From Candidatus Baltobacteraceae bacterium (lineage in GTDB: Bacteria; Vulcanimicrobiota; Vulcanimicrobiia; Vulcanimicrobiales; Vulcanimicrobiaceae): a DNA stretch of 64,000 bases. How positions within the stretch are numbered: the stretch's first letter is position 1; each line of letters begins with the position of its first letter. This document shows positions 25,818-34,600 of this stretch, in pieces. Location of the stretch: assembly GCA_036488875.1 (NCBI GenBank), contig DASXGW010000011.1, forward strand, positions 1 to 64,000, written 5' to 3'. The notes below the pieces were generated by a model, which saw only the letters and a program-made list of their open reading frames with translations, was not told the DNA's origin and did not search any database. Made by a program: the position numbers and the translations under genes.

Positions 25818-26017
25818 TGGAAGCCGCCTATTGGGCTTTCGGCTTCATTCTTGCCGGTGGGATCGCCGTCGGTATCGGCAAACCCCTCGTCGCCGAGTGC
25901 GGACAGAAAGTCATTCCGCCGGTGGCAATTGCCGGAGCGCTACTCGGCGCGGCATTGGGCTGGGCGATCAACACGTACATCGCCTACGTTCACGCATCGG
26001 CGACGCTGCGCCCGTAA
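25817..26017 (+). CDS. Small two-helix membrane protein of the efflux operon
   Basis: A 66-residue protein with two membrane helices (about 5-22 and 37-57) rich in Gly and Ala: GFILAGGIAVGIGKPL and VAIAGALLGAALGWAINTYI. The start ATG at 25817 shares its A with the stop of the permease (TGATG), so it is translated with that gene. I know no family. By position it may be a small accessory subunit of the RND pump, in the way AcrZ is for AcrB, but it has two helices rather than one and no sequence link to AcrZ is visible. Confidence 0.65.
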   Translation: MEAAYWAFGFILAGGIAVGIGKPLVAECGQKVIPPVAIAGALLGAALGWAINTYIAYVHASATLRP

Positions 26018-26035
26018 CCGCCTAAGTCGACGCTG

Positions 26036-26794
26036 CTACTTGACGAGCAGGCCCGGGACGGCGAAGAATACGATCGTCATGCAGGCACCTATGACGATGA
26101 CGACCGTGCGGGCGACCGCCTGAGGGAGGCGACGAAAAAAACGCGCTCCCAAGTAGCCGCCTGCTAGTGCGATCGCCGCCATCGGGATCGCGAAGCGCCA
26201 GTCGACGATACGGGCAACGATGAACGGTATCAGTGCGACGCCGTTGATCGCTACCGAGAGCACGTTCTTGATGGCGTTTTGAGCGTTGAAGTTCGGCAGC
26301 CCCGAGAACGAGAGCACCGCAAGCATTACGATGCCCATTCCGGCGCCGAAATAGCCGCCGTAAATTGCAACAAAAAACTGCACGACAATCTGCCACGGCG
26401 CGTGACTCGGTGTTCGCGCGGACGATCCCCGCTTCAACAATGGGCTGGATGCAAAGATCAGCGTCGCAAAGAGCAGCAGCCATGGAATGAGCCGCTCGAA
26501 CAGCTTAGCCGGCGTCATCAATAGGAGAATTGCGCCGATCAAGGCGCCGACGACGCTCACGGCGACGGCCGCGACGAAGATCGAGCGATGCGCCTTAACC
26601 TCCTCTCGATAGCCGTGCGCGCTGCCGATCTGTCCGACCCACATCGCCGCGTTGTTGGTCGCATTGGCCGAGATCGGCGCAACGCCGGCGAACACGAGCG
26701 ACGGAAACGAAAGGAAGCTCCCGCCTCCCGCGACGCTATTCATCGCCCCGGCAACAAACGCGGCACCGAGGGGGACGAATGCGTGGGGCGACAC
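26036..26794 (-). CDS. TauE/SafE-family sulfite/organo-anion exporter
   Basis: A 252-residue membrane protein with about seven or eight helices. The beginning (GAAFVAGAMNSVAGGGSFLSFPSL) is the diagnostic TauE/SafE motif, repeated in diverged form in the second half (YGGYFGAGMGIVMLAVLSF). Members export sulfite, sulfoacetate or related anions, or take up organic acids; the substrate here is unknown. It starts with a GTG that shares one base with the stop of the rel gene (TAGTG), so it is probably translated from the same message, which is unusual company for a (p)ppGpp synthetase. Confidence 0.9.
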   Translation of the reverse strand: MSPHAFVPLGAAFVAGAMNSVAGGGSFLSFPSLVFAGVAPISANATNNAAMWVGQIGSAHGYREEVKAHRSIFVAAVAVSVVGALIGAILLLMTPAKLFERLIPWLLLFATLIFASSPLLKRGSSARTPSHAPWQIVVQFFVAIYGGYFGAGMGIVMLAVLSFSGLPNFNAQNAIKNVLSVAINGVALIPFIVARIVDWRFAIPMAAIALAGGYLGARFFRRLPQAVARTVVIVIGACMTIVFFAVPGLLVK

Positions 26795-28953
26795 TAAGGC
26801 GCGACGCGCTCGCGTTTGGTGACGCGGTAGACGCGCCGCACGTTCTTGAGCGAGCCGAGCTTCGTCAGAAGTTTGTGCAGATGGTCGAGGTCGCGTATCT
26901 GCACCGTAAGGCTCGTCACCGCCATTCCGTCACGCCGAACGCGCGCGTTGACCGAGCTGACCTGGGTCTTGAGCTCCGCGAAGACGCCCATGATATCTTG
27001 CAGCAGCGCCGGCCGGTCTTCGGCTTCGACCTCGACGTCGACGGCGTGGGTGAGATCGGCGTCGACCAACCACTGCGCCTGCAGAATGCGCTCGGGCGTT
27101 GCGTTCATGTAAGCGACGTTGGGACAATCGGCACGATGCACGCTGACCCCGCGACCGATCGTCACGTATCCGATTATCGGGTCGCCCGGCACCGGCGAGC
27201 AGCACTTCGACAGCCGCACGAGCACATCGTCGACCCCGGCGATGCGCACACCCGACGACTTGCGCGCGTTGCGCCGCACCGGCGTTTTGCGGATCTTGGT
27301 GAGATCCACGACGTTGTCGATTTTGACTTCCTCGCGAATGCGGTTGGCAACCGCTTGCGCGGACTGATCGCCGAAGCCGATCGCCGCGAATAGATCCGTC
27401 GGCGTCAGAACGTTGAGCCGCTTGGCGATCCGCTCGATGAGCTCACCCCGAGCGATGTCGACGCGCAACCCTTGGCGCACGAGCTCTTGCTCGAGCGCCT
27501 CCTGACCGGCCAACACGTTCTCCTCGCGCCGCTCCTTACGGAACCACTGCTTGATCTTGTGTTTTGCGCTCGACGTCTTGACGACCGAAAGCCAATCCAG
27601 CGACGGCCGAGCACTCGACTTATTAACGAGAATCTCGCAAATGTCGCCGTTATTGAGCTGATAATCGAGCGGAACGATGCGCCCGTTCACCTTCGCGCCG
27701 ACGCAGTGATTTCCGACGTCGGTATGCACGGAGTAAGCAAAATCGAGCGGCGTGCCGCCGGCCGGCATCGAGAAGACGTCGCCGCGCGGAGAAAAAACGA
27801 AAACCTGAGTATCGAACAAATCGATCTTTAGGTTCTCCATGAACACGCGCGAGTCGCGCATATCTTTTTGCCACTCGAGCAACGCGCGCAGCCACGACAG
27901 CTTGTTCTCGAACTGGTCGGCCTTGCCGCCTTCCTTATAGCGCCAGTGCGCCGCGATGCCGTACTCGCTCGTACGATGCATCTCCCAGGTTCGAATTTGG
28001 ATTTCGAGCGGTTCGCCCGTCGGCCCGACGACCGTCGTGTGCAGCGACTGGTACATGTTGGGCTTGGGCATCGCGATGTAGTCTTTGAATCGACCCGGAA
28101 GCGGGGTCCACATCGCGTGCACGGCGCCGAGGGCGGCGTAGCAGTCTTTGACGGTGTCGACGATGATGCGGATCGCCGTCAGATCGTAAATCGTCGAGAA
28201 GTCGCGGCCCTTCTTGATCTTCGAGTATATCGAATAGAAGTGCTTGGGTCTGCCGTGGATCTCGGCGTTGATGTTGAGATCCTTGAAGTCGCGGCGCAGC
28301 CGCGCGATGGCTTCTTCGACGTCGGCTTCGCGTTCGTGGCGCGTCTTGGCGACGCGCTCGACGATTTCGCGATACGGCTCGGGATCGAGATACCGAAGGC
28401 AGATGTCCTCGATCTCCCATTTGATTTTCCAGATCCCCAGGCGGTGCGCGATCGGTGCGTAGATGTCGAGCGTCTCGCGCGCGATGGCCTGCTGTTTGGA
28501 GGCCGGAAGGCTCTGCAGGGTCCGCATATTGTGCAGGCGGTCGGCGAGCTTGATGATGATGACGCGAATGTCCTTGGCCATCGCCATGAACATCTTGCGC
28601 AGGTTTTCGACCTGCGCGTCTTCCTTCGACTGATAAGGGATCCGCGTCAACTTCGTAACGCCTTCGACGAGGTGCGCGATCTCGTCGCCGAACTCGCCGG
28701 TGACTTGCTCGCTCGTGATCGACGTGTCCTCGACAACGTCGTGCAGCAGCGCGGCCGCGATCGTGTGCCGGTCCATCTCGAGTTCGGCGAGAATCCCGGC
28801 AACGGCAAGCGGGTGTTCGATGTAAGACTCACCCGAGGCGCGCCGCTGGCCTTCGTGAGCAGCGTCGGCAACCTCGTACACGCGCACGAGCCACCCGCCG
28901 TCGACCGACGGGTCGTAGAGTTGAACGCGGGTGATGAGCTCCTGGATAGTCAT
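26794..28953 (-). CDS. rel: Bifunctional (p)ppGpp synthetase/hydrolase (Rel/SpoT family)
   Basis: A 719-residue long RSH enzyme controlling the stringent response. The HD hydrolase domain (about 25-180) has HDVVEDT (71-77) and ADRLHNMRTL. The synthetase domain (about 235-345) has RFKDYIAMPKPNMYQSLHT; RFKD (288-291) is the RxKD version found in bifunctional enzymes, not the ExDD of RelA-only forms. TGS follows (about 385-445, VFVFSPRGDVFSMPAGGTPLDFAY), then the helical/zinc-finger region with CCSPVPGDPIIGYVTIGRGV, and a C-terminal ACT domain (about 640-710). Both active sites look intact. A consensus promoter is just upstream. Confidence 0.96.
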   Translation of the reverse strand: MTIQELITRVQLYDPSVDGGWLVRVYEVADAAHEGQRRASGESYIEHPLAVAGILAELEMDRHTIAAALLHDVVEDTSITSEQVTGEFGDEIAHLVEGVTKLTRIPYQSKEDAQVENLRKMFMAMAKDIRVIIIKLADRLHNMRTLQSLPASKQQAIARETLDIYAPIAHRLGIWKIKWEIEDICLRYLDPEPYREIVERVAKTRHEREADVEEAIARLRRDFKDLNINAEIHGRPKHFYSIYSKIKKGRDFSTIYDLTAIRIIVDTVKDCYAALGAVHAMWTPLPGRFKDYIAMPKPNMYQSLHTTVVGPTGEPLEIQIRTWEMHRTSEYGIAAHWRYKEGGKADQFENKLSWLRALLEWQKDMRDSRVFMENLKIDLFDTQVFVFSPRGDVFSMPAGGTPLDFAYSVHTDVGNHCVGAKVNGRIVPLDYQLNNGDICEILVNKSSARPSLDWLSVVKTSSAKHKIKQWFRKERREENVLAGQEALEQELVRQGLRVDIARGELIERIAKRLNVLTPTDLFAAIGFGDQSAQAVANRIREEVKIDNVVDLTKIRKTPVRRNARKSSGVRIAGVDDVLVRLSKCCSPVPGDPIIGYVTIGRGVSVHRADCPNVAYMNATPERILQAQWLVDADLTHAVDVEVEAEDRPALLQDIMGVFAELKTQVSSVNARVRRDGMAVTSLTVQIRDLDHLHKLLTKLGSLKNVRRVYRVTKRERVAP

Positions 28954-28968
28954 GGCGGGTATCCCGCT

Positions 28969-28996
28969 ATTATATCGCAGGGGCCAAAACCGTCAA
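28969..28996 (-). promoter_or_regulatory. Sigma-70-type promoter of rel
   Basis: TTGACG (-35, 28991-28996) and a perfect TATAAT (-10, 28969-28974) with a 16-base spacer. The -10 ends 15 bases before the ATG, so the predicted leader is about nine bases and has no Shine-Dalgarno sequence. Confidence 0.75.
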
Positions 28997-29015
28997 AAAC
29001 CGCTTAAATTCGCGC

Positions 29016-29402
29016 TTACCACGAGAACGCCGGCGGCAGCGCCAGCATCCCGTTCTGGGTCTGGACAGGGCACGGCGGTCCGCCCTTGACCTGATAACGC
29101 TGGTAGATCGCCGGCACGGAGATCGCTGCCGTGCAAAGATCACCGTAGTCGATCAGCGCCGCGCGCTCTTTGCGCTTTGGATCCGGCATCATCTTCCGGT
29201 CAGGCTCCGGTCGCGAAATTATCGGAAATCCGCCTTGCGTCGGGAAGCCGGCCTGAATCGGGAATCCGGTGTGAATCGGGAACCCGGTCTGAATCGGGGA
29301 GCCGCTCATCACCGGTCCACCGCCTCCCCCATCGCCGCCGTGCGCGAAGGCCGGGGCTGCGGTCGCGAGCAGTGCGCAGAGTACCACAGCTAACGTCTTC
29401 AT
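29016..29402 (-). CDS. Secreted protein with tandem GFPI repeats
   Basis: A 128-residue protein with a Sec signal peptide (MKTLAVVLCALLATAAPAFA, cleavage near 20). A Gly-rich start (HGGDGGGGG) is followed by four to five hexapeptide units of the type TGFPIQ/H (residues 35-61) and a cysteine-containing C-terminal domain (LCTAAISVPAIYQRYQVKGG, PPCPVQTQ). The function is unknown. The start is firmly set by a TACAAT box six bases upstream, which would make the transcript leaderless. A 16-base palindrome lies at 29423-29438 in the operator position. Confidence 0.7.
   Translation of the reverse strand: MKTLAVVLCALLATAAPAFAHGGDGGGGGPVMSGSPIQTGFPIHTGFPIQAGFPTQGGFPIISRPEPDRKMMPDPKRKERAALIDYGDLCTAAISVPAIYQRYQVKGGPPCPVQTQNGMLALPPAFSW
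29220..29300 (-). repeat. Tandem 18-base coding repeat (TGFPI units)
   Basis: Inside the 29016 gene the residues 35-61 are encoded by about four and a half 18-base units. On the plus strand they read GAATCGGGAA(C/T)CCGGT(C/G)T-like, with the fourth most diverged (CTTGCGTCGGGAAGC). Such repeats change length by slippage. Confidence 0.7.
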
Positions 29403-29408
29403 GCGAGA

Positions 29409-29438
29409 ATTGTAGACCGTTTCAGGACGGCCGTCCTG
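29409..29438 (-). promoter_or_regulatory. Leaderless promoter (TACAAT) and palindromic operator
   Basis: TACAAT at 29409-29414 (minus strand) lies six bases from the ATG at 29402. CAGGACGGCCGTCCTG at 29423-29438 is a perfect 16-base palindrome centred about 28 bases upstream of the predicted start, where a -35 would be. No TTGACA-like -35 is present, so an activator or repressor binding the palindrome is plausible. Confidence 0.55.
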
Positions 29439-29459
29439 GGATGAAGCTGAGATTAGACG

Positions 29460-29963
29460 TTACGGCGAGGCGTCAGGCGACGGCTGCCCAGTCGCCGGAA
29501 CTTCGATCGTCTCGGTGGTCAGCTTGTTCTTGAAGTATATCGTCGCGATCTTGCCCTGCGCGTCGACGATGGTGAGCAGATAGACGTTCCCCTCGCGGCA
29601 CATCATTTGATAGATATAGCCGTGCGCGTCGGACGGAATGTCGTTGGTGTAGAACGGCCCGATGTAGACGGTGTCGGTAAGCGGCCCGAGCACGGCGAGC
29701 TTTTGCGACAGGTCGGTGACCATGGCGTCGGTCAGTTTCACGCGCAGGCCTGGACTGTAGAGCGACTTGTTGATGCTCCCCGACTGCATTGCGACAAACT
29801 GTTGCCGCACGAGCTTCGTGATTGCCGGGTCGGCAACCGGGGTGGGCGTCGGCGACGGGGTCGGCGTGGGATGCGGCCGTGCGTGCGCGACGCCGCAGAC
29901 GACAACGGCAAGCAGCACCGCCAGCGCGGCGCTTGCACTAATACGTAACGAACGTGACGACAT
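29460..29963 (-). CDS. Secreted protein with Pro/Thr linker
   Basis: A 167-residue protein. After a signal peptide (SLRISASAALAVLLAVVVCGVAHA) comes a Pro-Thr linker (PTPTPSPTPTP) and an alpha/beta domain of about 120 residues (AITKLVRQQFVAMQSG, MVTDLSQKLAVLGPLTDTVYIG, YIYQMMCREGNVYLLTIVDAQGKIATIYF). The domain resembles DUF3887-type and NTF2-like small periplasmic domains, but I cannot fix the family. The start at 29963 has AGGGG seven bases upstream; an ATG-less longer frame is less likely. It begins inside the end of apt (26-base overlap), so the two are linked. Confidence 0.6.
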   Translation of the reverse strand: MSSRSLRISASAALAVLLAVVVCGVAHARPHPTPTPSPTPTPVADPAITKLVRQQFVAMQSGSINKSLYSPGLRVKLTDAMVTDLSQKLAVLGPLTDTVYIGPFYTNDIPSDAHGYIYQMMCREGNVYLLTIVDAQGKIATIYFKNKLTTETIEVPATGQPSPDASP

Positions 29964-30450
29964 CAGACCCCTGTAACGCTTTACGGCCGTGAAGGCCGTC
30001 GAGCTCGACGAGAAAGGCAAATGCGGCGACGGTAGCGCCGAGGCGTTCCAGCAGACGGCGCGTCGCGGCCGCCGTTCCGCCGGTGGCTAGCAGATCGTCG
30101 ACCACCAGCACGCGGTCTCCCTGAGAGAGCGCGTCGGCGTGAATTTCGAGCGAGTTCGTACCATACTCCAGCGCGTATTCCTCGGTCAGCTTCTCGTGCG
30201 GAAGCTTTCCGGGTTTGCGTACCGGAATGAATCCCGCGCCGATCGCATAGGCGATGGGGGCGCCGAGGACGTAGCCGCGGGCCTCGATTCCGACGACGTA
30301 ATCGATTCCTTGCCCGATGAAACGCTCGACGAAGAGGTCGATTGCCCGCCTGAAGCCTTGCTTATCTTTCAACAACGGGGTAATGTCACGGAAAAGGATC
30401 CCGGGAATCGGAAAATCCGGGATCGCTCGAATGAGGGCTTCGATCTCCAT
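29938..30450 (-). CDS. apt: Adenine phosphoribosyltransferase
   Basis: A 170-residue type I PRTase: adenine + PRPP to AMP + PPi, in purine salvage. The N-terminus IPDFPIPGILFRDITPLLKD is the APRT hallmark, GIEARGYVLGAPIAY the loop that binds the purine, and VLVVDDLLATGGTAAA the PRPP-binding motif. All expected residues are present and the length is normal. It is near rel, whose product consumes purine nucleotides, a common association. The tail overlaps the next gene by 26 bases. Confidence 0.97.
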   Translation of the reverse strand: MEIEALIRAIPDFPIPGILFRDITPLLKDKQGFRRAIDLFVERFIGQGIDYVVGIEARGYVLGAPIAYAIGAGFIPVRKPGKLPHEKLTEEYALEYGTNSLEIHADALSQGDRVLVVDDLLATGGTAAATRRLLERLGATVAAFAFLVELDGLHGRKALQGSDVVTFVTY

Positions 30451-30535
30451 CGGGAAACGGGGATTCGAGGAACGCCCTAGGGCGCCTCTACGTTAACCTG
30501 ACGGGGTTCGAGCCTCGGGAAAGGATCGAACACCA

Positions 30536-30832
30536 ATGAAACAGCGAGCCCTCGCGACCGTCCTGGTGGCGGCGCTGGCTGCGGGTGCATCGGCACCCGC
30601 GCTCGCCGACGGTGCAGCGAGCACCCGCAACATCATACTGTTCTCAGCAGCAGCGGTGCCGCTAGCCATAAACTACTCGAGAAAGGTTCGTCAGAAACGG
30701 CAGGAGCACAAAGAAGTCAGCCGCCGTCAAGACGCGTACCGCGACTGGTTCTATCACAAGTACAATTACTATCCGACCTACGACCAGTTCAAGCAGTGGT
30801 ACGTCCAAACGTACAATACCAATCCTAACTAA
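30536..30832 (+). CDS. Small secreted protein
   Basis: A 98-residue protein with a Sec signal peptide (MKQRALATVLVAALAAGASAPALA, cleavage near 24). A hydrophobic stretch (ASTRNIILFSAAAVPLAINYS, about 29-50) could be a membrane helix, followed by a very basic segment (RKVRQKRQEHKEVSRRQDA) and a Tyr-rich, Asn-rich tail (FYHKYNYYPTYDQFKQWYVQ). AAGGA lies about 11 bases upstream. No family is recognised. The tail could bind nucleic acid or cell-wall material, but this is a guess. Confidence 0.65.
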   Translation: MKQRALATVLVAALAAGASAPALADGAASTRNIILFSAAAVPLAINYSRKVRQKRQEHKEVSRRQDAYRDWFYHKYNYYPTYDQFKQWYVQTYNTNPN

Positions 30833-30911
30833 TAGCCTCCAATCACGGCGCGCCGGGTCATCCAAACGCGGATGGCTCGGCGTTCTTTTCGGTAACGGCG
30901 ACGCTCGACGG

Positions 30912-31679
30912 ATGGCCGTGGCCTTTGCAATTGCCATCGCGATCCACGAAATCATCGCCGGATTGATTCCGCGCACGAACTCGCCGCCGGAGCGCGAGGT
31001 CGTCAGCCGCTTCGAAATCGTGCACATCACGGTGCGATCGATTCCGACGCCGACGCCGCCTCCGCCGCCGAAACCGCCGCGCGTCATTAGCCACGCGCGC
31101 ATTATCGCTCCAGTCGAACCGCGTATCGTTGCCCAAACGACGACCGGTGCTTCCGCACGCCGAGAAACGGTGCACCGCCAAGGCGCGGCCCGCCCGAAGC
31201 CGCCAAAGTTCTCCAACACCAAGCCCATCTGGGACATACCGGTCGGCGCGCAAGGCGCCGGCGCCGGTAAGGCCAGCGGTGCCGGAAGCGTTGGAAACGG
31301 GGGCAACGGTACGGGTGCCGGAAATGCCGGGAGCGGGAACGGCGCGGCGGCCGGAAACGAGCCGTGCGGCTACGTGGAGTTCGTGGATCCGCACGGAGCG
31401 AAGTTCGACCCCCAAACGCGCGGCTATTGGGTGGACGTGCAAATGTCCGTGCACTTCCCCGACGGGCACGTCGAGACGGTGCTGCTCGACTACCCCTGGT
31501 ACTACGAAAGCGCACCGCAGAACCCGTTCCAGAACCAAAGCGCGCCGATGCTCTTCCAGTGGCCTCCGGCCGACAAACGCGACGGCGAACCGCCGCTCGT
31601 GCAGTACGTCATGCAGCACAGCGCGCAGCCCGGAATTACGCTGCTCAAAGACTGCCCCCAACCGTCGTCGAACCCCTAA
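30912..31679 (+). CDS. TonB-like protein with Pro-rich linker
   Basis: A 255-residue protein with the TonB plan: one N-terminal membrane helix (about 3-22, VAFAIAIAIHEIIAGLIP, with the His found in TonB helices), a Pro-rich periplasmic spacer (IPTPTPPPPPKPPR), a Gly/Asn linker (about 115-153), and a C-terminal beta domain (GYVEFVDPHGAKFDPQTRGY, VDVQMSVHFPDGHVETVLLDYPWYY). The end is TonB-C-like in size and strand pattern, though without the classical motif. No start codon exists upstream in this frame within 60 bases, so 30912 is used. No ExbB, ExbD or TonB-dependent receptor is nearby. It ends three bases before the next gene. Confidence 0.55.
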   Translation: MAVAFAIAIAIHEIIAGLIPRTNSPPEREVVSRFEIVHITVRSIPTPTPPPPPKPPRVISHARIIAPVEPRIVAQTTTGASARRETVHRQGAARPKPPKFSNTKPIWDIPVGAQGAGAGKASGAGSVGNGGNGTGAGNAGSGNGAAAGNEPCGYVEFVDPHGAKFDPQTRGYWVDVQMSVHFPDGHVETVLLDYPWYYESAPQNPFQNQSAPMLFQWPPADKRDGEPPLVQYVMQHSAQPGITLLKDCPQPSSNP

Positions 31680-31682
31680 CGG

Positions 31683-34600
31683 GTGAGGCGCACGCTCGCT
31701 TCGGTCCCCGGCGCAGCATCATCGAGCCCGTTAGAACGCGCTCATTTGGTGCGGGCGTTCGCCGAGGTGCTCTCGACCGACGCTCCGGTCTCCGACTTAT
31801 GGGACCAGTGCTGCACGATTCTCGCCGAACTCGTCGACACCGAGTCGGTGTCGATCGTGACGCGCGAGTCCGGTGCGCAGGCGCCGCCGGGAGTGCTCGT
31901 CGTGCCGATTTGTTTCGGCAGAACGCTGCTCGGCGCGATCTGGTTAACGGGAGCAAAGTGCGGCGCCGAGCAGATGACGCTGCTGGAATCGTGTGCGCTT
32001 TATGCCGGATCGAGACTCTACCACGAGCGCACGACGGCGACGAGCGAGCGATTCGCGCAGCTTGCGTTTTCCGACGGCTTGACCGGGGTCGCCAATCGCC
32101 GGCGGTTCGATGAGGCGCTCGGATCGGAATGGTCGCGCGCGGCCCGCGATAGCGCGCCGCTCGCGCTGATCATGATGGATCTCGACTTCTTCAAGGGCTT
32201 CAACGATAACTACGGTCACCAGGCCGGCGATTTGTGCTTGCAGCGCGTCGCGCACGCGCTGCACGACTGTGTCGCGCGTCCCGCCGATCTCGTCGCGCGC
32301 TACGGCGGCGAAGAGTTCGTCGCATTGCTTCCGGGAACCGATCTGGCCGGCGCAACCCAAATCGCCGAACAGATGCGCGCGGCCGTCGAATCGCTGAGCA
32401 TCGTTCACGCCGGATCGTCGCTGCAGCACCTATCGATGAGCTTAGGTGTCGCATGCGACACGCCGGCCTCGGGGCAGGATGCCGGTTCGCTACTCAACGC
32501 TGCCGATGACGCACTGTACCGTGCGAAACTCGGCGGCCGCAATCGCGTCTACGCACGCGATTATCAAAGCGCCGCCGAGCCGGCGCGCCCGCGCCGCATC
32601 GCCGCGCTCAACAACTTGCCGCTGCAGCTCACGCGCACGATCGGTCGCAAGACCGAGATCGCTCAAGTCGCCGGCCTGCTCGGCAAACACCGCCTCGTCT
32701 CGATCGTGGGTACCGGCGGTACGGGCAAGACGCGCACGGTCATCGAGGTGGCTTCCGAGGGAACGAACCGTTTCGCCGACGGAGCGTGGTTCGTCGATCT
32801 TTCGCCCGTCACCGACCCATCGCTCATCGCGTCGCGCATCGCCGCCGCGTTCGCCGGCGAAGTTTCTCTCGATGAGAGCGCGACCGACGCGCTGGCCATC
32901 ATTCTCGAATCGAAAGACATGCTGCTGGTGCTCGATAACTGCGAGCACTTGATCGGCGACGTCGCCAATCTTTCGATCGCGCTGCTGCGCCATTGTCAGA
33001 AGCTGACGATTCTCGCGACCAGCCGCGAGCCGCTGGGAATCGCCGGCGAGGCCGTCTACCGCCTTCCGTTGCTCTCGATGCCGGCGGCGGGTACGGAAGT
33101 GACCGCGGCTGCGGCGATCGAGTACGACGCCGTCGCGCTGTTCACCGAACGCGCGATGGAAGTAAAGCGCGACTTCGTGCTCGACGACTCTAACGTTGCG
33201 CTCGTCGTCGAAGTTTGCCGTGCCGTCGACGGGATCGCGTTGGCCATCGAGTTGGCGGCCTCGCGCGTCGGGGTGATCGGGCTTGCCCAAGTCGCGCAGC
33301 GCCTGCGCGAGTTTCGTCTGCTGACCGGCGGCGACCGTACCGCCGTTCCGCGGCAGCGGACGATGCACGCCATGATCGGCTGGAGCTACGATCTGTTGAC
33401 GGAGGCCGAGCAAACGCTGTTGCGGCGCCTCGCCGTTTTCGCCGGCAGCTTCACCTTCGATGCCGTCACCGAGATCTGCTCGGGAACGCACGTGGAAGCC
33501 GAGGACGTCTTCGACCTGCTGACCGGTCTCATTCGCAAGTCGCTGTCAACCGGTGATCCCGATCACGACGATCGCTACCGCTTACTCGATTCGATTCACG
33601 CGTTTGCCAGCGAGAAATTGCACGAGGCGGGTGAGGTCGAGTGGCTCGAGCGTCGCCACGCGGACTACTACGAGGCAATGACGCGTCAGGCCGACGCGAT
33701 GTACCGGCGCACGCCTTCTCGCGAGTGGCTTGACGCGCTCGAGCCGGACGTCGACAACTTTCGCGTGGCTCTCGATTGGTCGCTCGATCGGCGCGGCGAC
33801 GTCGTCCTGGGCGCCGCCCTCGCGGCAGCCACGTCGAATTTCTTTAACGACTACATGCCCAGCGAAGCGACGCGCTGGATGGTGCGCGCACTCGAACTGC
33901 TGCCCAAAGGAAGGGCGCCTCGCGTCGAGGGCCGCTTGAATCTCTTGATGACGACTTCGGGTCGCGACCTTCCGGCCGCACGGATGCGCGCGGCGGGCGA
34001 GCGCGCCATCGAGATCTTCCGCGCGAATCTCGATCGTCAGCAGTTGGCCGAAGCGCTGCGCGGCACGGCGCAGATAATCGGGTGGTATTTCCGCGACGAT
34101 CGCGCGCTCGCCGACGAGCTGGCGTGCGAATCGATCGAGATCGCACGCGATTTGGGCGATCCGATCCAGCTCGCGTTGTCGCTGCGTACCCGCGGCTTGA
34201 CGATCGACATTTCGGACTTCCCGGCCAAGCGCGCCGTCCTGGAAGAGAGCCTTGCACTGATGCGCGCGCACGGCAACGACCGGCAGATCGCCAGCATGCT
34301 GACGTGGATCAGCGACCTCGAGTGTTCGGCCGGCGAAGATCGTCGCGCGCTCGAGTACGGGCGCGAGGCCGAAGCGTTCGCCAGGCGTTCCGGGTCGAAC
34401 GAGATCTATGCGACGGCAGTCGTCAACCTGGCCAACTACGCCTGCGCATTGAGCGAATGGGAGCTCGCGCGGCAAGCGATACGCGATGCGATCGCCGTGT
34501 CGCGCAAGACGCGTTTCCATCCGACTTTGACGTTCGCGCTTCAGGCCTACGCGTTCGTCGCAACGGAGTTCGGCGATCCGGAACGCGGCGCGATGCTGCT

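Noticed and set aside
25817-26017. Small membrane protein as ATP synthase subunit c
   Set aside because: Two Gly-rich helices are suggestive, but the conserved polar loop and the ion-binding carboxylate are missing, and no other ATP synthase gene is near.
29220-29300. Tandem 18-base repeat as CRISPR array
   Set aside because: The units are contiguous without spacers and lie in frame within a signal-peptide protein.
30500-30535. GGTTCGAGCC string resembling a tRNA T-arm
   Set aside because: No acceptor stem, D-arm or anticodon arm can be folded around it, and it lies in the short gap before a gene.
30451-30535. apt leader as a purine riboswitch
   Set aside because: No conserved purine-aptamer junction strings were found, and the gap also serves a divergent gene.
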